IMG/VR virus record: IMGVR_UViG_3300009071_000064
Location: 1 to 25,118 of that record
Length of the DNA: 25,118 nucleotides
Strand: one strand, 5' to 3'
From: a virus
Shown: positions 1-8,112 of the stretch, piece after piece
Numbering within the stretch: the first letter of the stretch is position 1
How the letters are laid out: each line of letters starts with the position of its first letter
The notes under the pieces: model-generated
Databases searched by the model: none
Seen by the model: the letters and a program-made list of their open reading frames with translations, nothing else
Told to the model about the DNA's origin: nothing
Program-made: the position numbers and the translations under genes

Positions 1-2151
1 TGGAAGCCAGTACCTATAATACCTAAATTTGTAGATATAGTTGTAAATGGTATATCAGATAGAATTTATGATGTAAAAGCATATTCACAAGATCCTTATG
101 GCGTTAGTCAACGTACAGAATACATGGAGTCTGTTATTAGAGATATGCAGACTAAAGATTTAAATGAATTTTCTGAGCAAGCTTTTGGTATAACTATAGC
201 AGAAAATGATCCTGCAACTTTACCTAGAGATGAAGAAGAATTATCTCTACATATGCAATTAACGTATAAGCAGTCTATAGAGATCGCAGAAGAACAAGCT
301 TTAAATGTTATACTACAAGGCAACAAGTATGATCAAATAAAAAGAAGATTATATTACGACTTAACTGTTATAGGCTTAGCATGTGTTAAAAATAACTTTA
401 CTAAATCAGAAGGTGTAACAATAGATTATGTAGATCCAGCAAATATAATATACTCGCACACTGAGTCACCTTACTTTGATGATATATACTACATTGGTGA
501 GGTAAAAAATATACCTATTAATGAGCTTAAAAAGCAATTTCCAAACCTTACTAATGAAGATCTAAAAGAAATAACACAACAAGGTATACATAAATCGTCA
601 CTAGAACGTAACAATGTTTATGATAGAACTAACGTTGATAATAATATAATACAAATACTTTATTTTAACTATAAAACCTACATGAATGAGGTTTATAAAA
701 TTAAAACAACTGGTAGTGGTGCATCTAAAATATTAATGAAAGATGATTCTTTTAATCCACCATTAGAAGTTGTAGATGAAAGATTTGGTAAGCTATCTAA
801 ATCTATTGAAGTTTTATATGAAGGCGCTTTAGTATTAGGTACTAAAAAATTACTTAAATGGGAAATGTCAAAAAATATGATGCGACCTAAGAGTGATTAT
901 ACTAAAGTAAAAATGAATTACTCACTTTGTGCACCAAGGATGTACAAAGGTAAAATTGAATCTTTAGTTCGTAGAATAACTGGTTTTGCAGATATGATTC
1001 AGTTAACTCATTTAAAGTTACAACAGGTTATGTCGCGTATGGTTCCTGATGGTGTTTATTTAGACGCTGATGGTTTAGCTGAAGTTGATTTAGGTAACGG
1101 TACAAACTACAATCCACAAGAAGCGTTAAATATGTTTTTCCAAACTGGTAGTGTTATTGGAAGATCATTAACAGCAGACGGAGATGGTAATCCAGGTAAA
1201 GTACCTATACAAGAAATTCAAAGTGGTAGCGGCGGTAATAAAATGCAAGCGTTAATACAGACATACAATTATTATCTACAAATGATAAGAGATGTTACTG
1301 GATTAAATGAAGCAAGAGACGGTAGTATGCCAGATGCTAATACATTAGTCGGTGTACAAAAGTTAGCAGCAGCTAATTCAAATGTTGCAACAAGACATAT
1401 ATTACAAGGTGGTTTGTTAATAACTTCAGAATTATGTGAGTGTTTATCTATGAGAATTGCAGATGTATTAGAGTATTCACCAACAAGAGAAGCTTTTATA
1501 CAAGCTATTGGAGCTCATAACGTTGGTACTTTAGATGATTTGTCTACATTACATCTTCATGATTTTGGTATATTTATTGAACTAGCACCAGATGAAGAAG
1601 AAAAAGCAATGTTAGAAAATAACATACAAGCTGCTATTTCAAAGAATAGCATTGAGCTAGAAGATGCTATTGATATAAGAGAAATTAAAAACGTGAAACT
1701 TGCAAATCAACTTCTTAAATTAAGAAGAAAGAAAAAAATAGAGCAGGACCAAGCAATGCAACAACAGAATATAAAAGCGCAGTCACAAGCTAACGCAGAG
1801 TCGCAGCAAGTTGCAGCTCAAGCAGAAGTACAGAAACAACAGGCTTTAACACAAAGTAAAATTGAACTTGAAACTGCAAAGAGTCAATTAGAGCAGCAAA
1901 AGCAACAACAAGAAGCTAATCTAAAGAAAGAGTTAATGAATCACGAGTTTGAGCTAAATATGAAATTAAAAGAAAAAGAGCTTGAAACTACAAAGATGAA
2001 GGAGAGTACAAAAGAAGATCGTAAAGATGAAAGAACTAGAATACAAGCTAGTCAACAATCTGAATTAATAGATCAAAGAAATAATCAAGCACCACCTAAA
2101 AAGTTTGAGTCTTCAGGTAATGATATAATGGGTGGCGGAATAGAATTATAA
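1..2151 (+). CDS. Portal protein (5'-truncated by window edge)
   Basis: Forms the dodecameric ring at one capsid vertex through which DNA is packaged and ejected, and to which the tail attaches. The frame is open from base 1, giving 716 visible residues. The first ATG at 124 is internal, because the upstream codons (WKPVPIIPKFVDIVVNGISD) read as typical portal sequence, so the true start lies before the window. The core carries the family motif RDVTGLNEARDGSMPDANT at visible residues 430-448, followed by VGVQKLAAANSN. From about residue 563 to 690 the protein becomes a Gln/Lys/Glu-rich coiled coil, as in portals of crAss-like and related marine phages. The next gene starts 27 bases downstream. 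The family call is from recognised motifs and from position just before scaffold and capsid genes. I am confident of the function, less so of the exact phage lineage. Confidence 0.93.
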   Translation, partial: WKPVPIIPKFVDIVVNGISDRIYDVKAYSQDPYGVSQRTEYMESVIRDMQTKDLNEFSEQAFGITIAENDPATLPRDEEELSLHMQLTYKQSIEIAEEQALNVILQGNKYDQIKRRLYYDLTVIGLACVKNNFTKSEGVTIDYVDPANIIYSHTESPYFDDIYYIGEVKNIPINELKKQFPNLTNEDLKEITQQGIHKSSLERNNVYDRTNVDNNIIQILYFNYKTYMNEVYKIKTTGSGASKILMKDDSFNPPLEVVDERFGKLSKSIEVLYEGALVLGTKKLLKWEMSKNMMRPKSDYTKVKMNYSLCAPRMYKGKIESLVRRITGFADMIQLTHLKLQQVMSRMVPDGVYLDADGLAEVDLGNGTNYNPQEALNMFFQTGSVIGRSLTADGDGNPGKVPIQEIQSGSGGNKMQALIQTYNYYLQMIRDVTGLNEARDGSMPDANTLVGVQKLAAANSNVATRHILQGGLLITSELCECLSMRIADVLEYSPTREAFIQAIGAHNVGTLDDLSTLHLHDFGIFIELAPDEEEKAMLENNIQAAISKNSIELEDAIDIREIKNVKLANQLLKLRRKKKIEQDQAMQQQNIKAQSQANAESQQVAAQAEVQKQQALTQSKIELETAKSQLEQQKQQQEANLKKELMNHEFELNMKLKEKELETTKMKESTKEDRKDERTRIQASQQSELIDQRNNQAPPKKFESSGNDIMGGGIEL

Positions 2152-2178
2152 TATGTTTAACAAATAAATAATAGTAAA

Positions 2179-2532
2179 ATGGCAAAAGTAGTACAAGATT
2201 GGACTGGCAAAATAATGGGATCTGTTTTTACAACAGCTTCTAGTGATGCTATTAAACCTCCTACAGGATGTGTGTTTATTGCTATAACAGCAATAACTGA
2301 CACTGATTTTGATAGTTCAGGTGGTTTAGTTGCAGAAACAGCAACTGTATTCGCTAACACAGAGGATGCTGCTAATGATTTAGCTGCAGGTTCTGAAACT
2401 AATTTAGAAGGATCTGGTGGTGTTCAAATAACAAACACAAACTTAGATTTAAAATCTGGCGTAACAATTTATGGTAGATATACTGAAATTGATGTTAATG
2501 CGGGACAGGTTGTAGCATACATAGGAAAATAA
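2179..2532 (+). CDS. Small virion protein of unknown function, possibly capsid decoration
   Basis: A 117-residue protein between portal and scaffold genes. It begins MAKVVQDWTGKIMGSVF and is rich in Thr, Ala, Gly and Asp with alternating hydrophobic residues, suggesting a compact all-beta fold. No signal peptide or membrane segment is visible. The start is ATG in a leader of A, T and a single G, with no Shine-Dalgarno sequence. Its place inside the head-assembly cluster argues for a capsid-associated role such as decoration or auxiliary head protein. I do not recognise the family, and the role is inferred from location only. The 10-mer ATATGTTTAA occurs just before it and again just after it. 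Confidence 0.75.
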   Translation: MAKVVQDWTGKIMGSVFTTASSDAIKPPTGCVFIAITAITDTDFDSSGGLVAETATVFANTEDAANDLAAGSETNLEGSGGVQITNTNLDLKSGVTIYGRYTEIDVNAGQVVAYIGK

Positions 2533-2583
2533 AAAAAATTGTACGAGAGTACATATGTTTAATTAATTATATAATATTATATT

Positions 2584-3792
2584 ATGGCAAAAGCAAAAAA
2601 AGAAAAGGTAGAAGAGACTACCGATTCTGCTGCTGAAGTGAAAGCAACAGAAAATGATGGTAAATTAAAAGTAAAGAAAAAACCGTCAATGAAAAAAATG
2701 GCTGTAGACAATGAACCGTTAAAGGTTGACATGTCTAAAGCTCCTGCAGAAGAAAAGCAGGAAGAAGAGCAACCTAAAGAAGAAGTCAATGATAAGATTG
2801 TTGAGGAAGTTAAAGAGGAAAAGGTTGAAACCAAAGAAGAAGAAACTGAAAAACCAGTTTTGGAAGAGATTACAGAAGAAAAAACTGATGAGGTTGTTGA
2901 AGATAAAGCTGAGACAATTGAAGAAGCAGTTGAAGAAGCTGTAGAAGAAGCTAAAGAAACTGGCAAAGAACTACCGGATAATATTCAAAAAGTTGTAGAC
3001 TTCATGGATGAGACTGGTGGTGATCTTAACGATTACGTAAAATTAAATCAAGATTACAATAAACTTGATGATAAAGCTTTATTAAGAGAGTATTATAATC
3101 AAACTAAATCACACTTAACAAGTGATGAAGTTGATTTTCTTATAGAAGATAGATTTGACTACGATGAAGAAGTAGATGAAGTAGTTGATGTTAAGAGAAA
3201 GAAATTAGCGTTTAAAGAGCAAGTTGCCGACGCTAAAAGCCACTTAGACGGGCTAAAGTCTAAATACTATGCGGAAATCAAAGCAGGCTCAAAGTTAAAT
3301 CCTGAGCAAAAAAAGGCAATTGATTTTTTTAATAGATACAATGAGAAGAACGAGGTAGAAGAAAAAGCATTAGAACAACAAAGATCAACTTTTACACAAA
3401 AAACAAATAATGTTTTTAACGACAAGTTCAAAGGTTTTGAATATAATGTCGGAGATAAAAAGTTTAGATTTAATGTTAAAGATGTAAACAGAGTTAAAGA
3501 ACAACAAAGTGATATTAATAACTTTGTATCTAATTTTTTAGATAAGAAAAGTAAATTAATTAATAACGCTGAAGGGTATCATAAATCTATGTTTACAGCT
3601 ATGAACGCTGATGCTGTTGCGAATCATTTTTACGAACAAGGAAAAGCAGACGGTGTTAAAGAAAGTATTGCACGATCTAAAAACATTGATATGTCTCCTA
3701 GAGCTACTAATGAAACAGATGTTAGTGGTGTAAAAGTAAGAGCGATAAGTGGCGACTCTACTGATAGACTTCGATTTAAAATTAGAAAATAA
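2584..3792 (+). CDS. Probable capsid scaffolding protein
   Basis: Scaffolding proteins direct capsid subunits into procapsids around the portal and leave before or during packaging. This 402-residue protein lies directly between portal and capsid genes, the usual place. Residues 1-45 are Lys-rich. Residues about 50-125 are extremely Glu-rich (runs such as EEKQEEEQPKEE), probably disordered. Residues about 149-260 form a charged helical region containing YYNQTKSHLTSDEVDFLIED. The C-terminus is basic (RLRFKIRK), as expected for a capsid-binding tail. No protease motif is seen. The start is ATG at 2584 after the AT-only leader ATATTATATT. The call rests on position, length, charge distribution and predicted helicity. 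A head-maturation accessory protein is the main alternative. Confidence 0.78.
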   Translation: MAKAKKEKVEETTDSAAEVKATENDGKLKVKKKPSMKKMAVDNEPLKVDMSKAPAEEKQEEEQPKEEVNDKIVEEVKEEKVETKEEETEKPVLEEITEEKTDEVVEDKAETIEEAVEEAVEEAKETGKELPDNIQKVVDFMDETGGDLNDYVKLNQDYNKLDDKALLREYYNQTKSHLTSDEVDFLIEDRFDYDEEVDEVVDVKRKKLAFKEQVADAKSHLDGLKSKYYAEIKAGSKLNPEQKKAIDFFNRYNEKNEVEEKALEQQRSTFTQKTNNVFNDKFKGFEYNVGDKKFRFNVKDVNRVKEQQSDINNFVSNFLDKKSKLINNAEGYHKSMFTAMNADAVANHFYEQGKADGVKESIARSKNIDMSPRATNETDVSGVKVRAISGDSTDRLRFKIRK

Positions 3793-3819
3793 CTTTAAAC
3801 ATTTAAAATTTAAAATAAA
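3793..3819 (+). promoter_or_regulatory. Shine-Dalgarno-less leader of the capsid gene
   Basis: The 27 bases between scaffold stop and capsid ATG contain only A, T and two C residues, and end in TTTAAAATAAA directly before ATG. There is no purine-rich GGAG or AGGA stretch. A occupies -1, -2, -3, -5 and -6. In Bacteroidota, A/T-rich unstructured leaders with A near -3 and -6 are known to drive strong initiation. This is the leader of what should be the most highly expressed gene of the phage. Confidence 0.55.
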
Positions 3820-5265
3820 ATGGCAGCAATTAACCCAACGGCTGGGTCGAATTTAAACTCAACTCCAGCCCCAAAACAACAAACCCTTTCTAGTAACTAT
3901 ATTGACTTTACGTCATCTAGTACTGAAGGTTGGGCTCAACAATATCTACCTGATATTATAGAAAAAGAAGCTGAGGTGTTCGGTAATAGAACTATCTCTG
4001 GTTTCCTTTCTCAAGTAGGTGCTGAAGAGGCTATGACAGCTGACAGAGTAATCTGGTCAGAACAAGGTAGACTACACATCTCTGTAACAGGAGTATCTGT
4101 AGCAAACGCTGGTACTATTACTGGCGCAACTAATCACGGTGTTAGAGTTGGTCAAACTATCGTATTATCTGATGGTGAGTCTAGCCCTACAATAACAAAA
4201 TGTTATGTTTCTGCAGCTGATTCAGCAGCAGGTACTTTAACAGCTCTTCCTTATGCAGTAGCAACTGTTGGTGCAGTAAGTGGATTTGTTACAACTGATG
4301 ATGACGCTGCAGCTAGATGTTCTTTCTTCGTTTATGGATCTGAATTCAAAAAAGGAGATAGCGGAATGTCTAACGCAGTAACACCTCAACATAAATCTCA
4401 TGTGAACAAACCAATTATTATCAAAGATAAATTTGAAGTAAGTGGTTCAGACGCATCAGCTATTGGTTGGGTAGAAATTTCAGGTGAAGAAGGTCAAAAT
4501 GGTTACCTATGGTATTTAAAAGCTGAAGGTGATACAAGAGCTAGATTCTCTGATTACTTAGAAATGGCATGTATAGAAGGTGAACTTGGTGTACCTGGTT
4601 CTTCTGCAGTAGATTCAGAATTATCTGGAGCTGGTGCGGATTTTGGTACTGAAGGTTTATTCGCAGCAATCAATGACAGAGGTCACGTTACTTCTGGTAT
4701 CGTTGGTACTAGTGCAGCAGATGACTTAGGATCTTTTGATAATATCCTTAAGAAATTTGATGGACAAGGTGCGATTGAAGAAAACATGTTGTACTGCAAC
4801 AGAAGTGTATCTTTAGCAATAGATGATATGCTTGCAGCACAAAATTCTTATGGTTCAGGTGGTACTTCTTACGGAGTATTCAGTAACGATGAGGATATGG
4901 CATTAAATTTAGGTTTCTCTGGTTTCAGAAGAGGTTCTTATGACTTCTACAAATCTGACTGGAAATATCTAAACGATGCTTCATTAAGAGGTCAAGTAGA
5001 TGGCGATTACAACGACGTTAGAGCGGTTGTAATTCCAGCTGGTGTATCAACTGTTTATGATGAGTCTTTAGGTAGAAATATGAAAAGACCTTTCTTACAC
5101 GTAAGATACAGAGCTTCACAATCTGATGATAGAAGAATGAAAACTTGGATCACTGGTTCAGTTGGTGGAAACATCACTTCTGATCTTGATGCAATGGAGG
5201 TACATTACCTATCAGAAAGATGTTTAGTTGTTCAAGGAGCTAATAACTTCATGATTCTTAACTAA
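3820..5265 (+). CDS. Major capsid protein
   Basis: Main shell protein, expected HK97 fold, several hundred copies per virion. It has 481 residues. After a flexible N-terminus rich in Ser, Pro and Asn, the sequence WAQQYLPDIIEKEAEVFGNR (residues about 38-57) looks like the N-terminal arm and first helix typical of this kind of capsid protein. Residues about 90-145 (VRVGQTIVLSDG, KCYVSAADSAAGTLTALPY) may be a small beta insertion. The call rests on place after scaffold, size, composition, and two expression signs: an A/T leader before it and a strong terminator after it. Phe codons are 13 TTC to 6 TTT, whereas the visible portal gene has 1 TTC in 17, which suggests codon selection for heavy translation. 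I am sure of the role, but the fold is inferred rather than demonstrated. Confidence 0.92.
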   Translation: MAAINPTAGSNLNSTPAPKQQTLSSNYIDFTSSSTEGWAQQYLPDIIEKEAEVFGNRTISGFLSQVGAEEAMTADRVIWSEQGRLHISVTGVSVANAGTITGATNHGVRVGQTIVLSDGESSPTITKCYVSAADSAAGTLTALPYAVATVGAVSGFVTTDDDAAARCSFFVYGSEFKKGDSGMSNAVTPQHKSHVNKPIIIKDKFEVSGSDASAIGWVEISGEEGQNGYLWYLKAEGDTRARFSDYLEMACIEGELGVPGSSAVDSELSGAGADFGTEGLFAAINDRGHVTSGIVGTSAADDLGSFDNILKKFDGQGAIEENMLYCNRSVSLAIDDMLAAQNSYGSGGTSYGVFSNDEDMALNLGFSGFRRGSYDFYKSDWKYLNDASLRGQVDGDYNDVRAVVIPAGVSTVYDESLGRNMKRPFLHVRYRASQSDDRRMKTWITGSVGGNITSDLDAMEVHYLSERCLVVQGANNFMILN

Positions 5266-5275
5266 TACATTATTT

Positions 5276-5315
5276 TAAAGAGTTAGGTGCTTCGGCACCT
5301 AGCCCTTTATTTTTT
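5276..5315 (+). terminator. Intrinsic terminator after the capsid gene
   Basis: A 15-position stem with one A-C mismatch and one G-T wobble. The inner arm GTTAGGTGC pairs with GCACCTAGC around loop TTCG closed by C-G, the extra-stable cUUCGg tetraloop. The outer part TAAAG pairs with CTTTA. It is followed by six T at 5310-5315. It lies 10 bases after the capsid stop codon, where it would cap the capsid transcript and reduce read-through into the tail genes. Confidence 0.88.
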
Positions 5316-5337
5316 AATTATTTAATTATATTATATT

Positions 5338-6162
5338 ATGGAAAAATCAAAAAAGAAAACTTCTAAAACAGAAGTTACTATGAAAAAAGCATCAGTGGCA
5401 AAACAACCAGTTGATGTTAAAACGCCAGTCGTTGCTGATAAAAACGCCTGGGATATTAAAGACAGAGTATATTATTTAAGAGATGGTTTATCACCATTAT
5501 CATATACTATACAAAGTAGAGGTATTTATTGGTTTGATAATGAGAAGGGATATGAGAGAGAGTTGAAATACACAGAAAATCAAAAAACACCTTTTGTAGA
5601 TGAATTTAAAGGTGACGCTAGATTAGGTCACGTAACTTTTACTGATGGAATATTAAACGTTCCAAAAGAAAAACAAACACTACAAAAATTACTATCACTA
5701 TATCATCCTCAAGCAAATAGATTATTTTATGAGTTTGATCCAGTTGAAGAAGCTAAAGATGAGTTAGGAGAACTTGAACTAGAACTAGAAGCTTTAAATA
5801 CAGCTAGAAATATTGAAATAGATTTAGCAGAAGCGGTGTTAAGAGTAGATCAAGGTAATAAGGTAAGTAACATGACATCTAAGGAGATAAAAAGAGATGT
5901 TATGCTTTATGCTAAAAGAAACCCTAAATTATTCTTAGAGTTAGTTAATGATGATAATGTTGAGCTTAGAAACGTTGGTATTAAAGCTGTTGAAGCTGGA
6001 TTACTTAGACTTTCAAGTGACAACAGAACTTTTCATTGGGGAAGTAATGACAGAAAAGTCATGACTGTTCCATTTGATGAAAACCCTTATTCAGCATTAG
6101 CTGCATACTTTAAAACAGATGATGGTATGGAAATATACCAAAATATTTTAAAACAATTATAA
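5338..6162 (+). CDS. Unknown head or connector protein downstream of the capsid gene
   Basis: A 274-residue soluble protein. Residues 1-35 form a Lys-rich, probably disordered tail. Residues about 38-118 form a compact domain with VYYLRDGLSPLSYTIQSRG and GIYWFDNEKGYERELKYTE. A short helical segment follows around residues 136-168 (EEAKDELGELELELEALN). The C-terminal part is mixed and ends DDGMEIYQNILKQL. I see no enzyme motif. It sits between the capsid terminator and the first adaptor gene, so a structural role (auxiliary capsid, head-completion or connector protein) is likely. From memory, similar proteins occupy this slot in other marine phages, without assigned function. The ATG at 5338 is preceded by ATATTATATT, the same ten bases that precede the scaffold start. 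Confidence 0.82.
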   Translation: MEKSKKKTSKTEVTMKKASVAKQPVDVKTPVVADKNAWDIKDRVYYLRDGLSPLSYTIQSRGIYWFDNEKGYERELKYTENQKTPFVDEFKGDARLGHVTFTDGILNVPKEKQTLQKLLSLYHPQANRLFYEFDPVEEAKDELGELELELEALNTARNIEIDLAEAVLRVDQGNKVSNMTSKEIKRDVMLYAKRNPKLFLELVNDDNVELRNVGIKAVEAGLLRLSSDNRTFHWGSNDRKVMTVPFDENPYSALAAYFKTDDGMEIYQNILKQL

Positions 6163-6169
6163 ATCACTT

Positions 6170-6206
6170 TATAGAGTAGTCACTCTATACGGGTGACTAC
6201 ACTATA
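6170..6206 (+). promoter_or_regulatory. Double, mutually exclusive hairpin before the adaptor gene
   Basis: Two overlapping inverted repeats lie just after the stop codon of the preceding gene. Fold 1 pairs 6170-6183 with 6193-6206: 14 positions, one A-A mismatch, 9-base loop. Fold 2 pairs TATAGAGT (6170-6177) with ACTCTATA (6182-6189) perfectly around a 4-base loop. They share the 5' arm, so only one can form at a time. No U-run follows, so this is not a plain intrinsic terminator. An RNA-processing site, a stability element or an attenuator-like switch are possible roles, all unproven. Confidence 0.55.
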
Positions 6207-6221
6207 TAAACAAAAGAAATT

Positions 6222-6944
6222 ATGGCAGTAAGTATAGACACTGTATATCAAAAAGTATTAGCAATTGCCAATAAAGAGCAAAGAGGTTATGTAACACCTC
6301 AAGAGTTTAATTTACTAGCAAATCAAGCACAATTAGAAATATTTGAACAGTATTTCTATGACATAAACCAATTCAGTAGAATACCTGGTAACAGCACTAT
6401 TTATTCAGATTCACTTGACGTGTTGCAAGAAAAAGTTGATCATTTTGAAAAGTTTAGAGCAGACGTGTCAATGGCATCGGGTGGTGTTGGTACATTGCCA
6501 GAATATTATAAAATGGGTACGTTATATTATTTAAAAGACGGTCAATACTTAGCAATAGAAAATGTAGAACAAAACAAATTACACTTACATATAAACTCAC
6601 CGTTAACAGCCCCAACGACATCGCGACCAATATATGTGAGAAACTCTGGTACAACAGAAGCTCAGAGAGAAAGAAGAATACAAGTTTACCCAACTACAAT
6701 AACATCAGCGGTAACATGTAACTATATTGCAAAGCCTACAAAAGTACAATGGGCATACACAATTGTAAATAGTGAAGCTTTATATAACTCAACAAATGCT
6801 GTTGATTTTGAACTTCACGCTTCAGAAGAAACTAAATTAGTAATTAAAATACTAGAATTAGCTGGTATAACTATGAAAGATACAGGTTTAATTCAAGTAG
6901 CTGATAAAGAAGAAATAGAAACAATACAACAAGAAAAATCATAA
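6222..6944 (+). CDS. Head-tail adaptor / ring protein (structural, short)
   Basis: A 240-residue structural protein in the position of the portal-adaptor of podoviruses. Residues 1-55 are helical and contain TPQEFNLLANQAQLEIFEQY and FYDINQF, a stretch I associate with a family of marine phage structural proteins. The middle is beta-rich (LPEYYKMGTLYYLKDGQYLA; RRIQVYPTTITSAVTCNYIA). The C-terminal helix (SEETKLVIKILELAGITMK) resembles the helix seen in head-tail connector folds. It is followed after four bases by another adaptor-like gene, so the two probably stack as rings between portal and nozzle. The exact correspondence to the T7 gp11 or crAss ring proteins is inferred from order and general shape, not from detected homology. 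Confidence 0.75.
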   Translation: MAVSIDTVYQKVLAIANKEQRGYVTPQEFNLLANQAQLEIFEQYFYDINQFSRIPGNSTIYSDSLDVLQEKVDHFEKFRADVSMASGGVGTLPEYYKMGTLYYLKDGQYLAIENVEQNKLHLHINSPLTAPTTSRPIYVRNSGTTEAQRERRIQVYPTTITSAVTCNYIAKPTKVQWAYTIVNSEALYNSTNAVDFELHASEETKLVIKILELAGITMKDTGLIQVADKEEIETIQQEKS

Positions 6945-6948
6945 ATAA

Positions 6949-8106
6949 ATGGGATTACTAGGAACAACAACACAAGAGTCGTATTATAATCAAAGTCAAA
7001 GCGCTTGGGGTGAAACAATTAATGGTTCTGGTAGTAGCGGTACTGTAGCATTTACATTAACAACTGCTTATTTTAGTACACTACCTACAGCTGAAACTCA
7101 ATTTGATGTTTTTATAAATGGCAAACAAGTATCAAGTTCTAACTACAGTTATTCATCTCCTACTTTAACATTTTCTTCTACAGATTACGATTCAACAATA
7201 CAAGCTAGCAATGGAGCACCGTTAACTGGCATGACTTTAGTAGTTAAACAAACAGACGTTGCTGAACAATTTGGTAATTATCAATACATAAAACTAAAAG
7301 ACATTATTAGTAACTTTTTAATATCATATGTTGGTGAAGATCGTATAATATCAAAAACACCAAGAAGCTTAGTTGCTTTTCACGCACAAAGAGGTTTAGC
7401 TGAAATGAGTTACGATACTTTTAGATCAGAAAAATCACAAGAAATAGAAATACCACCTACATTAGTTATGAAATTACCACATGATTATGTAAATTACGTT
7501 AAATTATCGTGGATGGGAAGTGATGATGGTATAGAGCACGTTATATACCCAGCTAGTAAAACAAGTAATCCAAAAGCTTTATTACAAGATGATGATTACA
7601 ATTATTTATTTGATGAAACAACTGGTGAGGTTTTAACAGCAGAAAATTCAGATACTTGGAATAATTATAAGAATAATACCAACGAAGATGCTACTGATAC
7701 TAAAAGAAATATTAGAGAAGACTTACAGGATTTAAATATAGGTAACAGATATGGTATTGATCCTCAGTATGCACAAAATAACGGGAGTTTTTACATTGAT
7801 CCATTAAAAGGTAAAATACATTTTAGTTCAAATTTAAGTGCTAAAACTGTTACTTTAAAATATATAAGTGACAGCTTAGGTACTGATGATGAGATGCAAG
7901 TACATAAGTTAGCAGAAGAAGCTATGTATAAATATATTGCTTATGCTATTTTATCAACAAGAGCTAATACACCACCATTTTTAATACAGCAGTATAAAAA
8001 AGAAAGATTTGCAGAAACTAGAAAAGCTAAACTTAGATTGTCTAATTTAAAAGCTGAAGAGTTAACTCAAATAATGCGAGGAAAATCGAAACAGATTAAA
8101 CATTAA
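6949..8106 (+). CDS. Second adaptor / ring-type structural protein with an N-terminal beta module
   Basis: A 385-residue virion protein. After a short conserved N-terminus (MGLLGTTTQESYYNQSQSAW), residues about 30-100 form a beta-rich module (QFDVFINGKQV, YSYSSPTLTF) of the kind found in tail and fibre proteins. The core from about residue 108 (FGNYQYIKLKDIISNFLISY; VAFHAQRGLAEMSYDTFRSE) and the C-terminal helices (HKLAEEAMYKYIAYAILSTR; RFAETRKAKLRLSNLKAEEL) fit a ring or adaptor protein that sits on the portal. It starts four bases after the previous stop and ends six bases before the nozzle gene, consistent with assembly as one unit. The ring role is inferred from position and helix pattern. 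The N-terminal module may be surface exposed. Confidence 0.75.
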   Translation: MGLLGTTTQESYYNQSQSAWGETINGSGSSGTVAFTLTTAYFSTLPTAETQFDVFINGKQVSSSNYSYSSPTLTFSSTDYDSTIQASNGAPLTGMTLVVKQTDVAEQFGNYQYIKLKDIISNFLISYVGEDRIISKTPRSLVAFHAQRGLAEMSYDTFRSEKSQEIEIPPTLVMKLPHDYVNYVKLSWMGSDDGIEHVIYPASKTSNPKALLQDDDYNYLFDETTGEVLTAENSDTWNNYKNNTNEDATDTKRNIREDLQDLNIGNRYGIDPQYAQNNGSFYIDPLKGKIHFSSNLSAKTVTLKYISDSLGTDDEMQVHKLAEEAMYKYIAYAILSTRANTPPFLIQQYKKERFAETRKAKLRLSNLKAEELTQIMRGKSKQIKH

Positions 8107-8112
8107 TAAAAT

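Noticed and set aside
124-126. ATG at 124 as the portal start
   Set aside because: The frame is open from base 1 and the upstream codons encode typical portal sequence, so this Met is internal and the gene is cut by the window edge.
2540-2553. Small hairpin TGTAC-GAGA-GTACA before the scaffold gene
   Set aside because: Only five base pairs and no U-run. The GNRA loop is suggestive, but the stem is too short to call a regulatory element.
2726-2944. 72-residue Lys/Leu-rich + strand frame and an overlapping Ser-rich antisense frame inside the scaffold gene
   Set aside because: Both are by-products of the Glu-rich GAA/GAG codon run of the scaffold in other frames. They have biased composition and no start context.
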